Made by a program: the position numbers and the translations under genes. Positions 1 through 13,329 of a DNA stretch of 64,000 bases are shown here, in pieces. Every line of letters starts with the position of its first letter. Position 1 is the first letter of the stretch. The stretch is from Loxodes magnus (taxonomy: Eukaryota > Ciliophora > Karyorelictea > Loxodida > Loxodidae). Location of the stretch: positions 1,488,001-1,552,000 of the forward strand of contig CAMPDV010000018.1 of the NCBI GenBank assembly GCA_946699065.1, written 5' to 3'. The notes beneath the pieces were generated by a model. The model saw nothing but the letters and a program-made list of their open reading frames with translations. It made no database searches and was not told the origin of the DNA.

Positions 1-480
1 TGTAAGTACTTAGGATACCAATTTAAATTTTGTTACATGAAATAAAGCAAAAATTATGTATGATATCAATAATAAAATTACTTTAGTTATTAAATTTGTA
101 TCTTTTTGGATAATTCTGGGAGGAAGATTAAGAGAGTTTAACTTTAGAGTCCAATTTTAAATCTTAAAGATGATAAATTTTAAACTAATTGTTTCCTTTG
201 TGTGTTAGTGTAACTAAATCAGCATCACTCTGTAAAAAAATTAAAGAATAGAAGCTATAAAAGTAATAAAGAGCAATTTTGTAAGTACTAATACGATAAT
301 TTAAATAAGAAGTAAAAGCTTATTTATAGGCAGCTTTAGAATTAAAATAGCTTAGCTTCTTAATATTTAAAATGGGAATCAAAGTGTTTAATTAAAACGG
401 ATGAATAGTTCTAGTTGTATTAATGCTGAGCCAACTTTCAGTTGAGTTAATTTCCTTGGGTTTAGACTGGTGGTCTTTCT

Positions 481-1311
481 ATGGGGACGACTAAATAGTT
501 GTCAGAGGAGGGCTTTTCAAATCAAATTACGAGTACTTCCATAGTTCTTAGGAAAATTAGACCTCTATACAATGTGACTAGATTTAAAGTGCTTTTTGCG
601 ATATTTTGCATAATGTTTAAGATAGCACTACTTACTACTTAACTTTCTAAATAGGTTGTATGACTTTGCTATTTATTTGAGCTATTTGTATAATCATGAT
701 GTTCTTCTAAAAATGCTTAAATAGTCATTATCAACTGTTTCTTAAAGTAAACTAAGCTCTTCCTCTCTTAACTTGTCTTATGAAAATGTCATCTGTTATC
801 TTATGAATGCTTTTACTTTTTCCCGTTGAGTAAAGCGGACAATAGCAAAAAATGATGAATTAGTAATTAAAAAGTGAGGAAGGCTTTTATATTTCTACAA
901 TTAGCTCTGGCTTTTTACTTTTAGTGGGAGTTTATGGCTTTTGACTTGCGAGATACACTCTTTCAGAAATTACGAAAATAAAAAATCTAACTGAGAGATT
1001 TATTCCTTCAAGCGCTACTTACTAATCTCGCTTAGAACTATCAACTTTATCTGAACCTCCGAAATCATATATGTATTCACCTAAAACTGGATTTTGATAA
1101 TAAATTAATTTGTATTTTCAACTCAAATTTTCATAATCAATTCTATAATCTCTATAATACTGAAATACCTAATTACCTCTTTACTTTATTACTTATTTGG
1201 CTATCAGTCTTATAGCCTTTCTATATTTTCACTCCTTACTTTTATGCTTATGAAGACAATATTCGACAATATCAGTTTCCCATTTATTGCTAATACTTAT
1301 ATTATGAATGA
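481..1311 (+). CDS. Possible multi-pass membrane protein (uncertain)
   Basis: Unrecognised and uncertain. From ATG 481 one plus-strand frame runs 276 codons to TGA 1311. It gives a polar N-terminus, a hydrophobic stretch around residues 35-55, a basic amphipathic segment (DLRDTLFQKLRKQKIQLRDL) near residue 160 and further hydrophobic runs. The size and mix of amphipathic and hydrophobic helices recall PEX11-type peroxisomal proteins, but I see no diagnostic motif. The region is richer in GC than its surroundings, which supports coding in general. Other frames of both strands are also free of TAA/TAG-type stops under this code and also look protein-like between about 700 and 1080, so strand and frame are not settled. 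Confidence 0.25.
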
Positions 1312-2097
1312 AGATAGCCAGAGTACTTTCTATCTTCTAGGATTAATAGTAAATGCAGTTATGTTTACCATAATATAGATGTTATTGTGATGATGCTCAT
1401 AATATGATGAGTTTAATACCTCAAAAGGTTAATTATAATAGTCTTATTAAGCATGATATATACATAGCCATATATCTTCATACTATTAACTTAATTTCTT
1501 TATTAATAGAAATTAAATCCATAAGCTTCTTCCTAAAGCTTTATAGAGCTTAGTTTGAAAAACATAAAACTAAATGTATTCAGCTTATGATATAAAAAGA
1601 GACACAATGAAGGAAATTAAAGCTTTTAATACTATTATTTAGTTTACATAGTGAGAATATTTAAACTTATAACAAAGCTAGAAAAGTTATCAGTAAGCTA
1701 AATTAGATTATCTTAGGACACTAAATTACAAATATAAGCAAAACTTTCTTTTCATTTTCTTAAGAGATAAAAAGAAAAATCTTTAAGCAAAATATTGAAA
1801 TAGCTTTGGATATAACTATTTATTATTAAATAATGCTTTTACTGAGAGGCTGTTCATTCTTTATAAGTTTCATAAATAGGTCAAACTTTTGAAAGAGCTT
1901 TAAGTAAAAGTTTTAAACAAGCTCTTAATAATTAAAGCTAATAAAAGAAATATAAAAGTAGTCATAGTAAAATAATAATAGTGAAGCTATTTTAGGAACA
2001 CTAAAAGAATTAAAACTAATTTTTAGTGAAATTCTAAAGGTTTATAATGATTTAATGATTTAGATGAAAGATTTTCCTGTATTTGTTATAAATTAAA
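1312..2097. other. AT-rich stretch, no gene supported
   Basis: Very AT-rich DNA with scattered AGCT motifs. All frames are open under the reassigned code but translate to low-information F/I/K/L/N/Q-rich sequence. I see no family motif, RNA gene or repeat here. Part of it may be the 3' flank of the CEP70-like gene, which ends at 2098. Confidence 0.5.
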
Positions 2098-4137
2098 TCA
2101 TAAAACAGAATCTAAAAGTTTTCCTACATGTAGCTCCACTTCTTTATAGCTGGATTTTGGATCTAAAGAGATATGTGAATAACTTACCTATTCTATATAG
2201 GATTTTTAGTTTCTTTATAATACTGTCAAGTAAAGAATTATCTGCTAACAAGCTTGCTACTTTAAAATCTATTTGCTTAACGTCTTTCACTCCCATATTT
2301 CCCATTATTTTAAACAGTGTTATTTTATAAAGGTCCCAGTCCTATATATTTAAATTTTCTTACAGGAATATTTTTCTTCAGGTCCATATATTCGTATACA
2401 AGTCTTTGAAACCATTTCCATATTTATTTTAAAGTTGGGGTTTGCTTAAATGAGTTGGGAGGACTACATTCTATCACCATTTCAGATGTACGCTGTACGA
2501 ATTTTTTGGTATTATTAAAATATTTTAGTAACTCTCTTTGCTATTTTAAAACGGGAACTATATCACCAATACTGGAAACACTAAGAATGCCTTAAATATC
2601 TTCCAATATGGCCTTCATAGCTTAATAGGATATAACTTATTTTGAGAAGGTATCTTTGTCTCTTTTAATACTATCTCTTGTTTAGCTTCTCTTTGGACTT
2701 TTTTCTGTAGATTATGGAATTGACTTTGATCTAGATTTTGACTTTGATTTTGACTTTGTCTTACTATAAGAAGAATTAGGTGTTTTTTCGCAACTTTTTT
2801 CTACATGTCTAGTTGATGTAGAATGTTTGCTTGTCATCATCTACTACAATTATTTTTCTATCTCTTTAACTCTAACTTCATTTTCCTTTACTCTCCTTAA
2901 AGTAGGTCTACTTTCTAACTCCATTCTTAAGTTTTCATTTTCTTCTCTCATTTACATTAATTTTTTTCTTTGCTCTTCATTTTCAGTTCTTAAGACATTT
3001 AATTCTTTTTTGTCATGCTTTTTGCTCAATTCATGCTATAACTATTGAGTTTCAACTTTGAACTTTTCCTACACCTAATTAAGCTCCCTATTTATATTAC
3101 TTAAGTCAAGTCTGGTTATTTCTAACTTTTCGTGAGTTCGAGTTAGTTCATTTTCCTTCAGTTGTAATCTCTACTTTAGGTCTTCAATTTGAAGTGTTAG
3201 TTAGTTATTTTCAGATGATAGATGAATTATCTCTTACTGAGTAGCCTTGAGAGAATTTTATGACTCAAACTAAAAATGGTTTTAGGTATTTAACTATAAC
3301 CTATAAAAAACTTACCAAATTAGATATTTCAGAATTCTTTTATCCTAACTAACTCTCCAGTATTCTAATTTTTTCCTCTAGATGTGCTATATTATCTTCT
3401 TATAGCTTTACTTAGCTTTATAAACTTTTATTTTCAAATGTAAATTACTATATCTACCTCTAATGCTGGTCATTCTGATTATGCATCTACTAAATTTCCT
3501 ATATCAAAGTCATTTTCTAATTTTCTAACTGTTTAAAATCTGCTATTTCTTGAAGCTTTTCAGAGTTTGTTCTTTCAAGCTACTTTTTTAAATTAGCGTT
3601 TTATACTTCTATTTACATGTAATCTTCATTTTTTCCTCTTAGTCTATCACATTAAGTTTATAGTTCGTTAATTTACAGATAAAGATCATTTTAAAGTCTG
3701 TTCATTTCATTAAGCAGTTCTTCTTTCTGTTATATCCTTTAAATGAGCTGTAAGTTTTTATCTTTCTCTGAATCAAGTTATATCCTAAGATCCCAGGGAC
3801 TTTCTTTTGTATCTTACATCTTATCTTCCATTTAATTTCTAGCTGACATAAAAAGCTCGCTTATCTCTTTATTAGTCTTCTAAGGAGATCTACTTCTCGT
3901 AGTATATTCGTTCACAAAAGCACGAGATGACTCCATTTTAGACGACATCCTACTAAATTCTTAGGAATATTTTTCCTGAAATTTATTTTCTAAAAAAGAC
4001 TCCAGCGGTTAAGAGCCGCCCATAGAATTAGCATCAGTCATTCGATAATCCTCAGCAACCTAAAGTTAGTTTCCAAGTTAAGACAGCGTTTGTTTAATTT
4101 TGGTGATTTTATCCTCAATGTTAAACTGCTTATTCAT
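2098..4137 (-). CDS. CEP70-like basal body/centrosome coiled-coil protein
   Basis: Exons 4137-3316, 3269-2364, 2341-2188 and 2162-2098 join in phase to 648 residues ending in TGA. The first two thirds are Gln/Glu/Lys-rich coiled coil. A conserved-looking ESRPTLRR segment lies near residue 393, followed by a Ser/Lys-rich linker (TKSKSKSKSRSKS) and a C-terminal helical domain (IWKWFQRLVYEY, then DWDLYKITLFKIMG). Coiled coil, then a PTLR motif, then a helical C-terminus is the CEP70 layout. CEP70 is a centriole/basal-body component that binds tubulin and organises microtubules, so a role at ciliate basal bodies is inferred. The three introns are 46, 22 and 25 nt. The start is the first ATG of the frame, and the CCT-motif gene is divergent, 293 bp away. 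A different centrosomal coiled-coil family remains possible. Confidence 0.6.
2163..2187 (-). other. 25-nt intron in CEP70-like gene
   Basis: GTAAGT...TTTAG on the minus strand. Removal restores the frame to a terminal TGA at 2098 and makes the total coding length divisible by three. Confidence 0.8.
2342..2363 (-). other. 22-nt intron in CEP70-like gene
   Basis: On the minus strand it runs GTAAG...TATAG. Removing exactly 22 nt joins KKNIP to DWDLYKITLF in frame. Without removal the frame runs off into unrelated sequence. Confidence 0.8.
3270..3315 (-). other. 46-nt intron in CEP70-like gene
   Basis: GTAAGT...TTTAG on the minus strand, phase 0, between two coiled-coil-coding exons. It is the second-longest intron I could define in the window. 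Confidence 0.75.
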
Positions 4138-4430
4138 AATAATAATGACTAATTTGAAAATTCTTTAAATCTATTTCAATTTTCTAACTTCTATCTTTCC
4201 TTACTTCAACTCCCTTACTTTATTTTCCTCAACTAACACTAGCTTTTTATTATGTTACTACTAAACTGCTAGATAGTAATAGACTAGCTTCTTTTGTTTT
4301 GTTTATATAGTAAGTAATATAATAAAAATTAGGTTGTAAATAGTGAGGAATTATAAATGACGATACTCAAATAAAGCATGCAGCAATTAAAGTAAAAAAA
4401 AGATTGTTATTTATAAAATATTTTACTGTA

Positions 4431-5243
4431 ATGTAAAGGAATCTTAGCCACGAATAATTTTAGACTCAAAAAAACGCAAATTTAGCTATTATTCAAAACG
4501 CAAAAGAAGAGATCAAACATTCTCATTACAACCACTCTAACTAAACTAGTAAGAGTTAGGCTTAAAATTGTGGTTCAAATAGTTAAAGCGAGTTGCTATA
4601 GAACTAGTCCAATTTTAATCCAGTTAGGCCTGCGAAAATAGATTGGGAAACAAGCTAGAAGAACTTAAATTTGAAGCAAGGGAATCAGCTAGATAATTTG
4701 AGTTAATTTGCCAATATCAAACAGTTTAGAGGTGAAACTGCTGTGTTTCCTAACACGGGGGACTAATTACCACCTATATAGGCAAAGGTTGATGAATAAA
4801 ATAGTTAAATCTACTCACACTTGAATTAGATATCCCAGAGTTCTCATATACTAGACTTTTCTGAAAATTAATAAGCAAAGCAGTAAGTAAAACATGAAAT
4901 CCCTACCAAAGCAGGTGGATGTAGTTCTGAAGAGAGACATCAAAAGATTAAAAAATATTTAGAGAAAAGAAAAAGAAGGAACTATAATAAAAAAATTAGT
5001 TATGACTGTAGAAAAAAAGTAGCTGAAAATAGGATTAGAATCAAAGGTAGATTTGTAAACAAACATACTGCTCAAATTTTGATGAGTAAGCTATTTAAAA
5101 TTTTAGATTAAAACAGCTTGAACATGGAAGTGTAAAATGAAGACTAATAGGGAGAGGAAGAGATTAAGAATTAGAATAGTAAACAAATCTTAGGAAAAAT
5201 GCCTCAAGCGAAAAGGAAACTAAATGGAAAATTAGAAAACTGA
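4431..5243 (+). CDS. CCT-motif protein
   Basis: A single exon of 270 residues from ATG 4431 to TGA 5243. Residues about 170-213 form a clear CCT motif (CONSTANS, CO-like, TOC1): KIKKYLEKRKRRNYNKKISY, then DCRKKVAENRIRIKGRFVNK. The CCT motif is a basic nuclear-targeting and DNA/protein-interaction domain (NF-Y-like contacts in plants). No B-box, GATA finger or receiver domain is visible here. The N-terminal 165 residues are Gln/Asn/Ser-rich, in the style of a low-complexity activation region. The C-terminus is polar and basic (KMPQAKRKLNGKLEN). It is divergent from the CEP70-like gene, so the 293 bp between them must hold both promoters. All tryptophans here are TGG and there is no internal TGA. 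A transcriptional regulator is inferred from the motif alone. Confidence 0.85.
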
Positions 5244-8200
5244 TATTATTAGCCAGTTAATTCTTTTTCTCTTATATAAAGCTTTTAATAATATTGCTGA
5301 CTATAAAAGATTAAAAAGCTTTTTTTTAATCTTCATATAAATAATTCATTTATTGTATATATCAATCTGGTTTTATCATTCTAGCTTTATTTTATATATT
5401 TTTTTTAACTTTTTACATCTTAAGCTTAAAATCCTAACTTAAACCAATAGAACCACTTAAAAGATTACTTACTCTGAAATTGCATTAGTTTAATCCTTTT
5501 TACAAATCCCCTTTATTGCTTATGTAACCTAGTGCTTAGAATCTTATTCTTTTATACTTCAATAAGTGAAAAGTGTGAAATCTCGAATAGATTAAGTTTT
5601 GATTTTCTTATATTAACTGTATCTACTGTTAATTTTTTATCTAATCTCAATATTATTTTCCCCTCTAAAAATATTAACATATTGATAACTATTTTAGATT
5701 ACATAATCTACCTATATATGATGGAAATAGCTTATGAGAATAATGAGTTTTATGCTTTTGCTTATCAAGAAAATTTATAAGTAGACACATAAACTTCTTT
5801 CTTTACTTCCATCAAGTACTTTTTTCTATCTATCAAGTTAAATGAAACTTCTTTATTTTGGTTAAAATAGAATATTAAATTCCCTTCTTAATCTTAATCA
5901 CTTAATCTTAAATATCAATTGTAGAATATTTCTTTAAAGCTAATAATTATCGACTGAAGTTGTTGAATTGCTTTATCATAGCTAAAGAGTGTTTTAATTG
6001 ATATCTAATATAACCAAATTAAGTTGATAGTATGGACCCTAATTAATAAACTAAAACTTATGCCAGATACATTTTTACCTCATTTTTGCTCTTTTTATAC
6101 CATCAAAATTAGTGTTTCAAAGATATTAAACTAATTATTGGATTAAATAAGCCCTGTTTAAAATATTATCAACTAGTAATCTTGATAAAGCATATAGCCA
6201 TTATATTTATTTAATCTTTCAAGAAGTTTAATGAAAACCTTTTGATTAAAGCTTTAAATATCTACATCAATTATACGAAAATTAAAATAGTGCTAATGAT
6301 TACATTTTTTAGCTCTTAAGTTGTAATTATAGCACGTAAAATAGAATCGATGCGAAAACCTCGTGCATAATTTTAGCTTATGAGTGTGTATATCAACGTT
6401 TTAAAACTCTATATTTACATATGAAGTATTGTCTACTTAATGTAGTTTTTTTGTAAGTTCTTCTAGCGCAGTTCGTGCATCTCTATAATTTAGCTAGCAT
6501 TTTTATAAGGCATTAGCTTTATCAAATTAGGATTTTCTTGCTCTTCTAAATTAATTATTTTCTCTGTCAAGAAAGGTAAATTTCTACTTAAAGATCAAGA
6601 CTAATTAAACTTTAACTTCAATTGGCTATCTAGCAAACTAGATATTCTGCTAAAAATGTTACAAACTAGTTCCTTCATTTTAATGTAAGTTATTAGGTCA
6701 TTTAAAACTATTTAAATATCAAGCTTATAATAATCTTTTCAATATATCATCGTTTTTATCAATGAAAAGTTAAATAGAAATATAAAATTTCCCTGCTAAG
6801 CCTTGTTCTATAAAGCACTTTATATCTATAAGGTAGTAAATGGATTTATAGCTAACTATTCGTATGGATAATAAATTTTTAATGTCTCTAAATGCTTTCT
6901 TGATTTAGAAATAAATAAGGATATAACTATTTTAGATAGATTCAGAAATAGAGATTACGTATAAGAGAAAGTAGCAGTAGTTAGTTAAACTATGACATAT
7001 AAGAGCTTATAATCGATTGATATTTAACTTATCAATAGTTCAGAAATTGATATATAAGACAATATTTTAAAGAAATCTTTGAAAATTCTTATAAGCTTGA
7101 AAATTCAGTTTTTATAAGGATAAATTTTTCACTTTACTCCTTTAAAATTATATACTGCTAGCCAATTTTAGTAGTTTAGTGATTAAGATATATTTCATAA
7201 AAAAAGGATAAAAAATAGTCAATATTTTGTTATTTTTTATACAGAAGAGAGATTAATATTTAGATTTGCATCTTTCATAAAATGTATTTCTCAAAGAAAT
7301 GATTTTCTTTCATATGCAAAACGTATAATTTATTACTTTTTATTAGTGATGACTATTTAATTATCCTCAGATTGATAATATTTAAACTTTATTTGAGTTA
7401 TTATACTATATTTAATTAAAGGGGCTAGTATTTTTATTTTTTGAAAATTTAAGTTGCTTCTATCAGAAAAACTTGAAATAAGCCTACTTTGCTCCAATAA
7501 TACCAGCGCTCTTATTTACTAATTTGTGTGTTGGCAATATTTCTGATAGAGATAAATGATTCTTTAAAATAGTAGAGCCAATAAACCTTTGTAGATAATC
7601 TTATGGAGTTGCTACCGCTGATGGTTATAATCTAATAATTTCAGAATTTAATGTTTTTTTATTTAATCTTTTTCTAATAAGAAGAACATAGAATTTTTAT
7701 AAATGAAGCAACTGATTCTTCTATTGCTTAGAATTGCATCAAGTATGAAACTTTTAATAAATTTGGTTTACTTTGTAAGTTTAAGCATAGTTTGGAATAG
7801 AAGAATAAGTAGATGCGCCAAGAGCCATATTTTTCTTAGCACATTGGCGGAGCATATAGTATCGGTCATATTTTTGAATATAATACCTTAGCTTGATATT
7901 CCAATTTTCGATGATTATTTCTACAATATAATCTAAACTTACTTTGAATGTACTTTCACAAGAAATAACATAAATATTAGCAAAACTATCCTATTTCTTA
8001 ATGACTCAAGAGTAAATTAATAATTTTCTAAATATCGCTTCGACTATTTATGAAGGTAACTTGAAGTATGCTTTTAAGCAACAATTATCTTACATCTATA
8101 TTGTTAAAACACTTTATGATGTATATATAAATTAATTTCTTGCTAATAGCTCAACTCTCTGTAAAACAATTAGTCCGTTTTTATTTTTTTACATTCTTAT

Positions 8201-8640
8201 GATAAGTTATTGATAGAACATCTTTTTATGAAAGAAACAGAAATAGATTGAAATTGAGTTTATAATATCTTGGATAAAGACTTGTCAGAACTACACCACA
8301 GTTTTCTTAAAACTGTCATATTTGCAAACTTGTTAATTAAGGTTTATTCATAGATTGCTGATCTTTCAATTTACTCCTATATAATCTGAGTCTTCGATCA
8401 ATATAATCTTTAATCCTTTAAATTTTCTCTTTTCTTTCTGATTTAGAAATGAAAAGTGACTTTAAAAGAGTCGATTCCTTCTATTGCTATAAATAAATAG
8501 CCTTGAATCCTTAATAAATAGGATAAGCGACTATGCAAATAGATAAGATTTGGCTGCATACTCTAGAAATATAATTAGAAGTTAGATTTAACTTAAAATA
8601 AAATTAATAAATTTAAATTTGATATCAAACAACTGCCTTC
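5244..8640. other. Long AT-rich region, no firm gene
   Basis: About 3.4 kb between the ends of two genes (CCT at 5243 and the RalGAP stop at 8641). Composition is mostly low-GC with poly-A/T tracts and AGCT motifs. Between about 7480 and 7890 the minus strand reads as somewhat protein-like sequence (for example YGSWRIYLFFYSKLCLNL), but no motif, start or end could be fixed. I cannot support a gene there. Confidence 0.4.
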
Positions 8641-11600
8641 TCATAATAACTGCTAAATTAGATTTCTAGTGCTGCTATATCGCGAAATCATATCCCTTAT
8701 AATTTTGGTCTTTTGAAGAGACATTCTCTCATTATTCAAAGAAGCACTTACTTAATACCATGCGTTTATTGCTGTCGTTCTCACAAATTGGGTAAGAATT
8801 TCCTGACTGATAACCATTCCGTCAGAAAGTGGCCCGACAATTTCGTTTAGCTTCTTTTTTTTCAAAACCTATATCCAATAGAGTCCGTTATTCATAGGAT
8901 GAATAACAATCTAAACAATACCAAGCGAGCTTAAAATAGTATTGATTCTATAGTCTTTTTAGTTTTCGGATCATACTATATGCACATAGTCGTTTCCAAC
9001 ATGTCTAAAGATTAAAAGTTACTATTTCTTTTTAATTTACTATTCATCATTTGGATCTGTCGGCATAAGAGTTATCACATGATAAACTATTTCTTAACAT
9101 ATATCTGCGTAATATATAGTTGTTTTTCCCTTAGATCCTTGTCTATCAAGTCCCAAATCGTTAACATGAGTCTAGATGTTTACTTCTTATCTAATCATTA
9201 AATAAACTTACCCTAAAGAGTGCAAGAACTAATTATATTCCTTGCTTCCTCCTTAATTCTTAAATATATCAAACTCATGCTCTTGATTTTTACTTACATA
9301 TACAACTCCTATGTTTAGTCTTTCTCTTGAAGGATAAAGATCAAGTACTTTTAATTCATCGCTAAATTTTCCTGTAGCATCTAAAAAGCTAATTTTATCT
9401 GAGAATAATCCAATTAGCTAAGATAAAAGTCCTCTAGATCCATCATAACTTACCACAAATTTACTTCATTCGCAGTGACTTACTTATTTGATGTTTTTAA
9501 TCCTAAGCTTCATCTCAGCGTTTTAATATAAGCTAATTTCTTCTATATTAATATTAGACTATTTACTTCCTGCGTTTTTACTTTACTAAGTTTTTAGTGA
9601 ATGGATATGAGTTTCTGATAATCTTCTTTAGTGCTATGTTTCTTTTTCAGCTTGGCCTCCAAAATAATAAGACTTTTATTAAAAGCGATCATTTTCCTAT
9701 AATTCTTCTTGATCCTATTAAATTTTCTCCATTTCAAAGTTGTATTCGCTTTTAAACTCATTTTTAAATTCCTTCTTATATTCACTTTTATACTCTATTT
9801 ATTCTCTATCTTCATATCGATCTTCCTCCTGATTTCATTAAAAGTATTATTTTTCCTCTTATAATTACTCCTCTTTTTCTTCAAAAATTTGCTAGTCAGT
9901 ACTAGGTTGGAAGAACTCCTTGTAGATTTCAGCGCATTCAGAATACTAGTTATTTATATTGTTAATCATTTACTAAAAGGCATCTTACTATTGTATTGCA
10001 TCTTAGTCTATTTCTTAAGGCTATTGGCTAATCTATTCCTGCTTGTACTGGTATTCATTTTTATACATATTCTCTACTGTTTGGATGTATTCTGTATCGA
10101 TTACTGCGTTTGTCTGGGATCCCAGTTCATTTAAATCAAATGCTCTGAAAAATTCGAATTAGAAGCAGAACTTTCCATATTTATTCCTTACTAGAATCCT
10201 TTTTTCAGGACCTTTAAGGATAGTTAATATAGCTGCTTTTCCTATAGCCATATAGATTGTATCAAGCTAAGGTTGTCTTAAATTTTTTCCTTTTTTAGCT
10301 TTAATCAAATCATCTTCAGAAATCATTGATTGAATAATGCTTTCTTAATAGCTCTTGTAAGGAAAGTGGGAATAAAACATGCAAACCCTTAGAATAAAAT
10401 TGACGAACTCTTCTTGTAGTTTAGGTAAAACATCGTTAGTCAATTAAAGACTACTACTTAGCATCTCAAAAAGAGAATTAAAGACTTCTGCCTTATATTT
10501 TTCAATAAGTACTGCTTGCTTATCAGCTTATATTCAAAGAGAGATGCATTATAGTAAATTAGTAATCACTTAATCCTTTTAAGGATACAAAGGACATTAT
10601 CTAAAACTGCTTGAACTAGGAGTTGATGGAGAAGCTAAAGGTGATATTGTTTCTTTCTAATTTAGAGTATTTAAGACGTCATTTAGTATGCTTAATACGT
10701 TCTTATATGTGTCTGTTAAGATCTAAACTGGTAAGGGATAATTTTGGTTGTTGCTAATTTGCATTAGCTTGTCAAAAAATTGGCTAAGAATAGAAATGCA
10801 GCTTATCGCTGAGTTTGCTACGGTGTCGATTTTATTTTAACAATTGTTGATTAAAATTTCTAGGCTTTTTAAAATGAAGGGTATTCTTATCTCCTTCTTA
10901 TACAACTCCTTGACTATGAATAAACATAATCCTTGCAAAGTCATTATATCAGTTTCGGGAAACGAAGTTGAGTTTATATCATCACCAGCTTACTCTAATA
11001 TGCTATAAATGATAGGCTCCAATTCTTTATAATTAACTTATCCTTCGCTTAATCCACTAAAATTATCGAAATAAGCCATTGTAGAAAAAACAGTATAAAG
11101 CATTGCTCTTTTAGATTTAACTTAGGTATTTAGCTTGATATTCATAATTTCCATCTCTTTAAGGTATTGACTTAGAAATATGTTGACTCCTTAGAACTCC
11201 CTTAGGAATATCTTCCACGAGTTATTCAGCAACACTTATCTGAGTTAACTCTCTTTAGAGATCAAATTTTTTACTACTCTTAGAAAATGGTTCACAAAGA
11301 ATTCTTATTTTGGCTTACAACACTTAGTTGAGCAGAAGATGGCGCAAAGACACTTTAAAGCTATCTTCTTTCCTTTGGGATCTCTAGATGACTCTGCAAC
11401 TTCAAACATTTATGGGCAAAATATTTCAATAAGAGCATCAGAAGTAGGTACATACCAATGCTCTCTCCTTTCTGGCTATTCATTGAATTAAATTATGCTT
11501 ATAATGACCCTTTAAATACATTTCATAGCTGCTTTGTTTGCTTCAGCTGATTAAATTTAGTTAGGATGCCCAATTAAGTATAGATATCTTAGCCATGTCT

Positions 11601-13329
11601 AAAATTAAATGTAGACCTAATCACTGAACTGTAAATACATATCAGAATTAATGAAATCCTTCAAAGAATTTAACTTGCTAGCTTTTTTCACTTCGCTAAT
11701 GCAGGACTCAAGTGTATACTCCTTTTCCATTTCTCTCATCAAGGCTGAAGTGCAAGCTACTAACGAATCATTTCATTTCTAAACTACAAGCGTATGATTC
11801 TAAAATAAGTTTTGCACTATTTGCTAAAACTAATTCCACTTCACCTAGCAATTTTATTAAGCTCTAATAAGCATTGGGAACAGAAAATTCGATACTTTTT
11901 CTACGATTTTCTAGCTTTGCGAGCCTTATTTATCTTTAAAGAGATAGCAAATATTAAGTGAAGCTGTTAGAAGCTCATTTCAGAGCTGCTTATTTAACTT
12001 ATCATTGCCAAATTACTTTAAGATTTTAATAGCTTTTTCGCATAAAATAAGACGATTTTAAAAATTCTCGTTAAAGTTTTCCTAGAACTCAAATATTTTA
12101 ATTATCCTGTTTAGAATTTAAGCAGCATACTGTACATAATCCTTGCTTAATATCTCAGGCGTGTTTATATTCTTCAGCCAGTCATCTAGAATCTATAAAC
12201 CCTCTAATGCAGTGTAATGAATTAGTTCATTGTTCTACTACTTAAAGTGTTGCTAGATTATCTCTAATATAAACACAATGTCCTTGTCTGTCTTAAACAT
12301 GAACTTGCGCAGGTTTAAGTTTGAGATGCATTTTTGGAAGTATTTAATGTTGATATAGTGAATATACTTATTGGTCAAGTCATTAAAGCTACTATTATAC
12401 TTTAAAGGATATGAAGGTGTCACATTTTATTGCTAGCAGATGCCTTGATAAGCTAGATAAAAGAACGATTATTTGAGAAAGGGAAATCATGAGTTGAATT
12501 TGTCCTGTCTAAGTATCTAGACGCATTTGTCTTCTTAAAATATTGTAAACTCCAACATTATGCAGTAAAAGTAAAGAGGATTCAAAATCAATTCCGGTAT
12601 AGACTGAGGCTAAACTTTTTAAAATAGTTAACTGAGTAAATCATTTTATAACAGCAAGCTTTCGTTTTATCTCTTCAGTGAACTTTGCTAGCCAGTTACT
12701 AAGGCTCATATATCACTCTAACCTTAACCTTATTAAATTTTCTCGTTTTAGCTTAGTGACTTGAGAATAGTAAATTCTTATTCTGGAAATAATTTGAAGT
12801 CTATGAAATTAAAGAGTAAATTCAAGTATTCTTCATTTAAGTTGTTTTGGTAGTTCTTTTGCAAACCCATCTATATCTAATACAAAAAAAGCTACAGTCC
12901 ATATTCTTTTAGCGCACTGCTTCCTGAGAACTTTATACAGTTCAAAACAGTCTCATAAAATTTCTATCTCTAGTATTCAATAATAGTTTCCTCTTTTATA
13001 TGCTTATAGATATTCGTTATTATGATCAGGCAGTACTTTATATTTTCCTTTGCTTTTAAGTTCTGTATTTTAAAGTACAATTCCTCGTATCTTAGCAAAC
13101 GGCCCATACAGACTTAGTAAATAGTTTGGGTATGCTTATGGTATAAATCGCATTCAAGTTCTTGGTTATTTTGCTTTTCAATAAATTTAAAATAGTTGCA
13201 TAATTATTTGAACCTCTTTGTTTGCTTCGTGTTAGTATCCAAGAAAACAGCCAATCTATTTGCTTAATTTTCTTCAGAGGACGAGGAATTGAATTTTAAT
13301 TTCTTAAATATAGAGAAAATACCTGCCAT
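8641..13329 (-). CDS. RalGAP-alpha/tuberin-like Rap-GAP domain protein
   Basis: One uninterrupted frame of 1562 residues from ATG 13329 (MAGIFSIFKKLKF) to TGA 8641. Points I checked, including the catalytic region, are all in phase, so no intron is needed. Most of the protein is helical-repeat-like scaffold. The C-terminal Rap/Ran-GAP domain is clear: LNIGVVYVSKNQEHEF, then a GS..Y..FL segment, then RHVGNDYVHIVWSENQKDYR, and finally FVRTTAINAWYQVSASLNNE. This matches RALGAPA1/2 (GAP for Ral) more closely than TSC2. The protein should switch off a Ral/Rheb-type small GTPase, with the RHxGND stretch in the position of the GAP core and its Asn thumb helix. The conserved Trp of IVWSE is encoded by TGA, strong evidence for TGA=Trp. 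No partner beta-subunit gene is nearby. The large intergenic region upstream presumably holds the promoter. Confidence 0.85.

Noticed and set aside
9889..10134. Hydrophobic plus-strand frame of 81 residues
   Set aside because: It is antisense to the RalGAP coding sequence, which is in phase with family motifs on the other strand.
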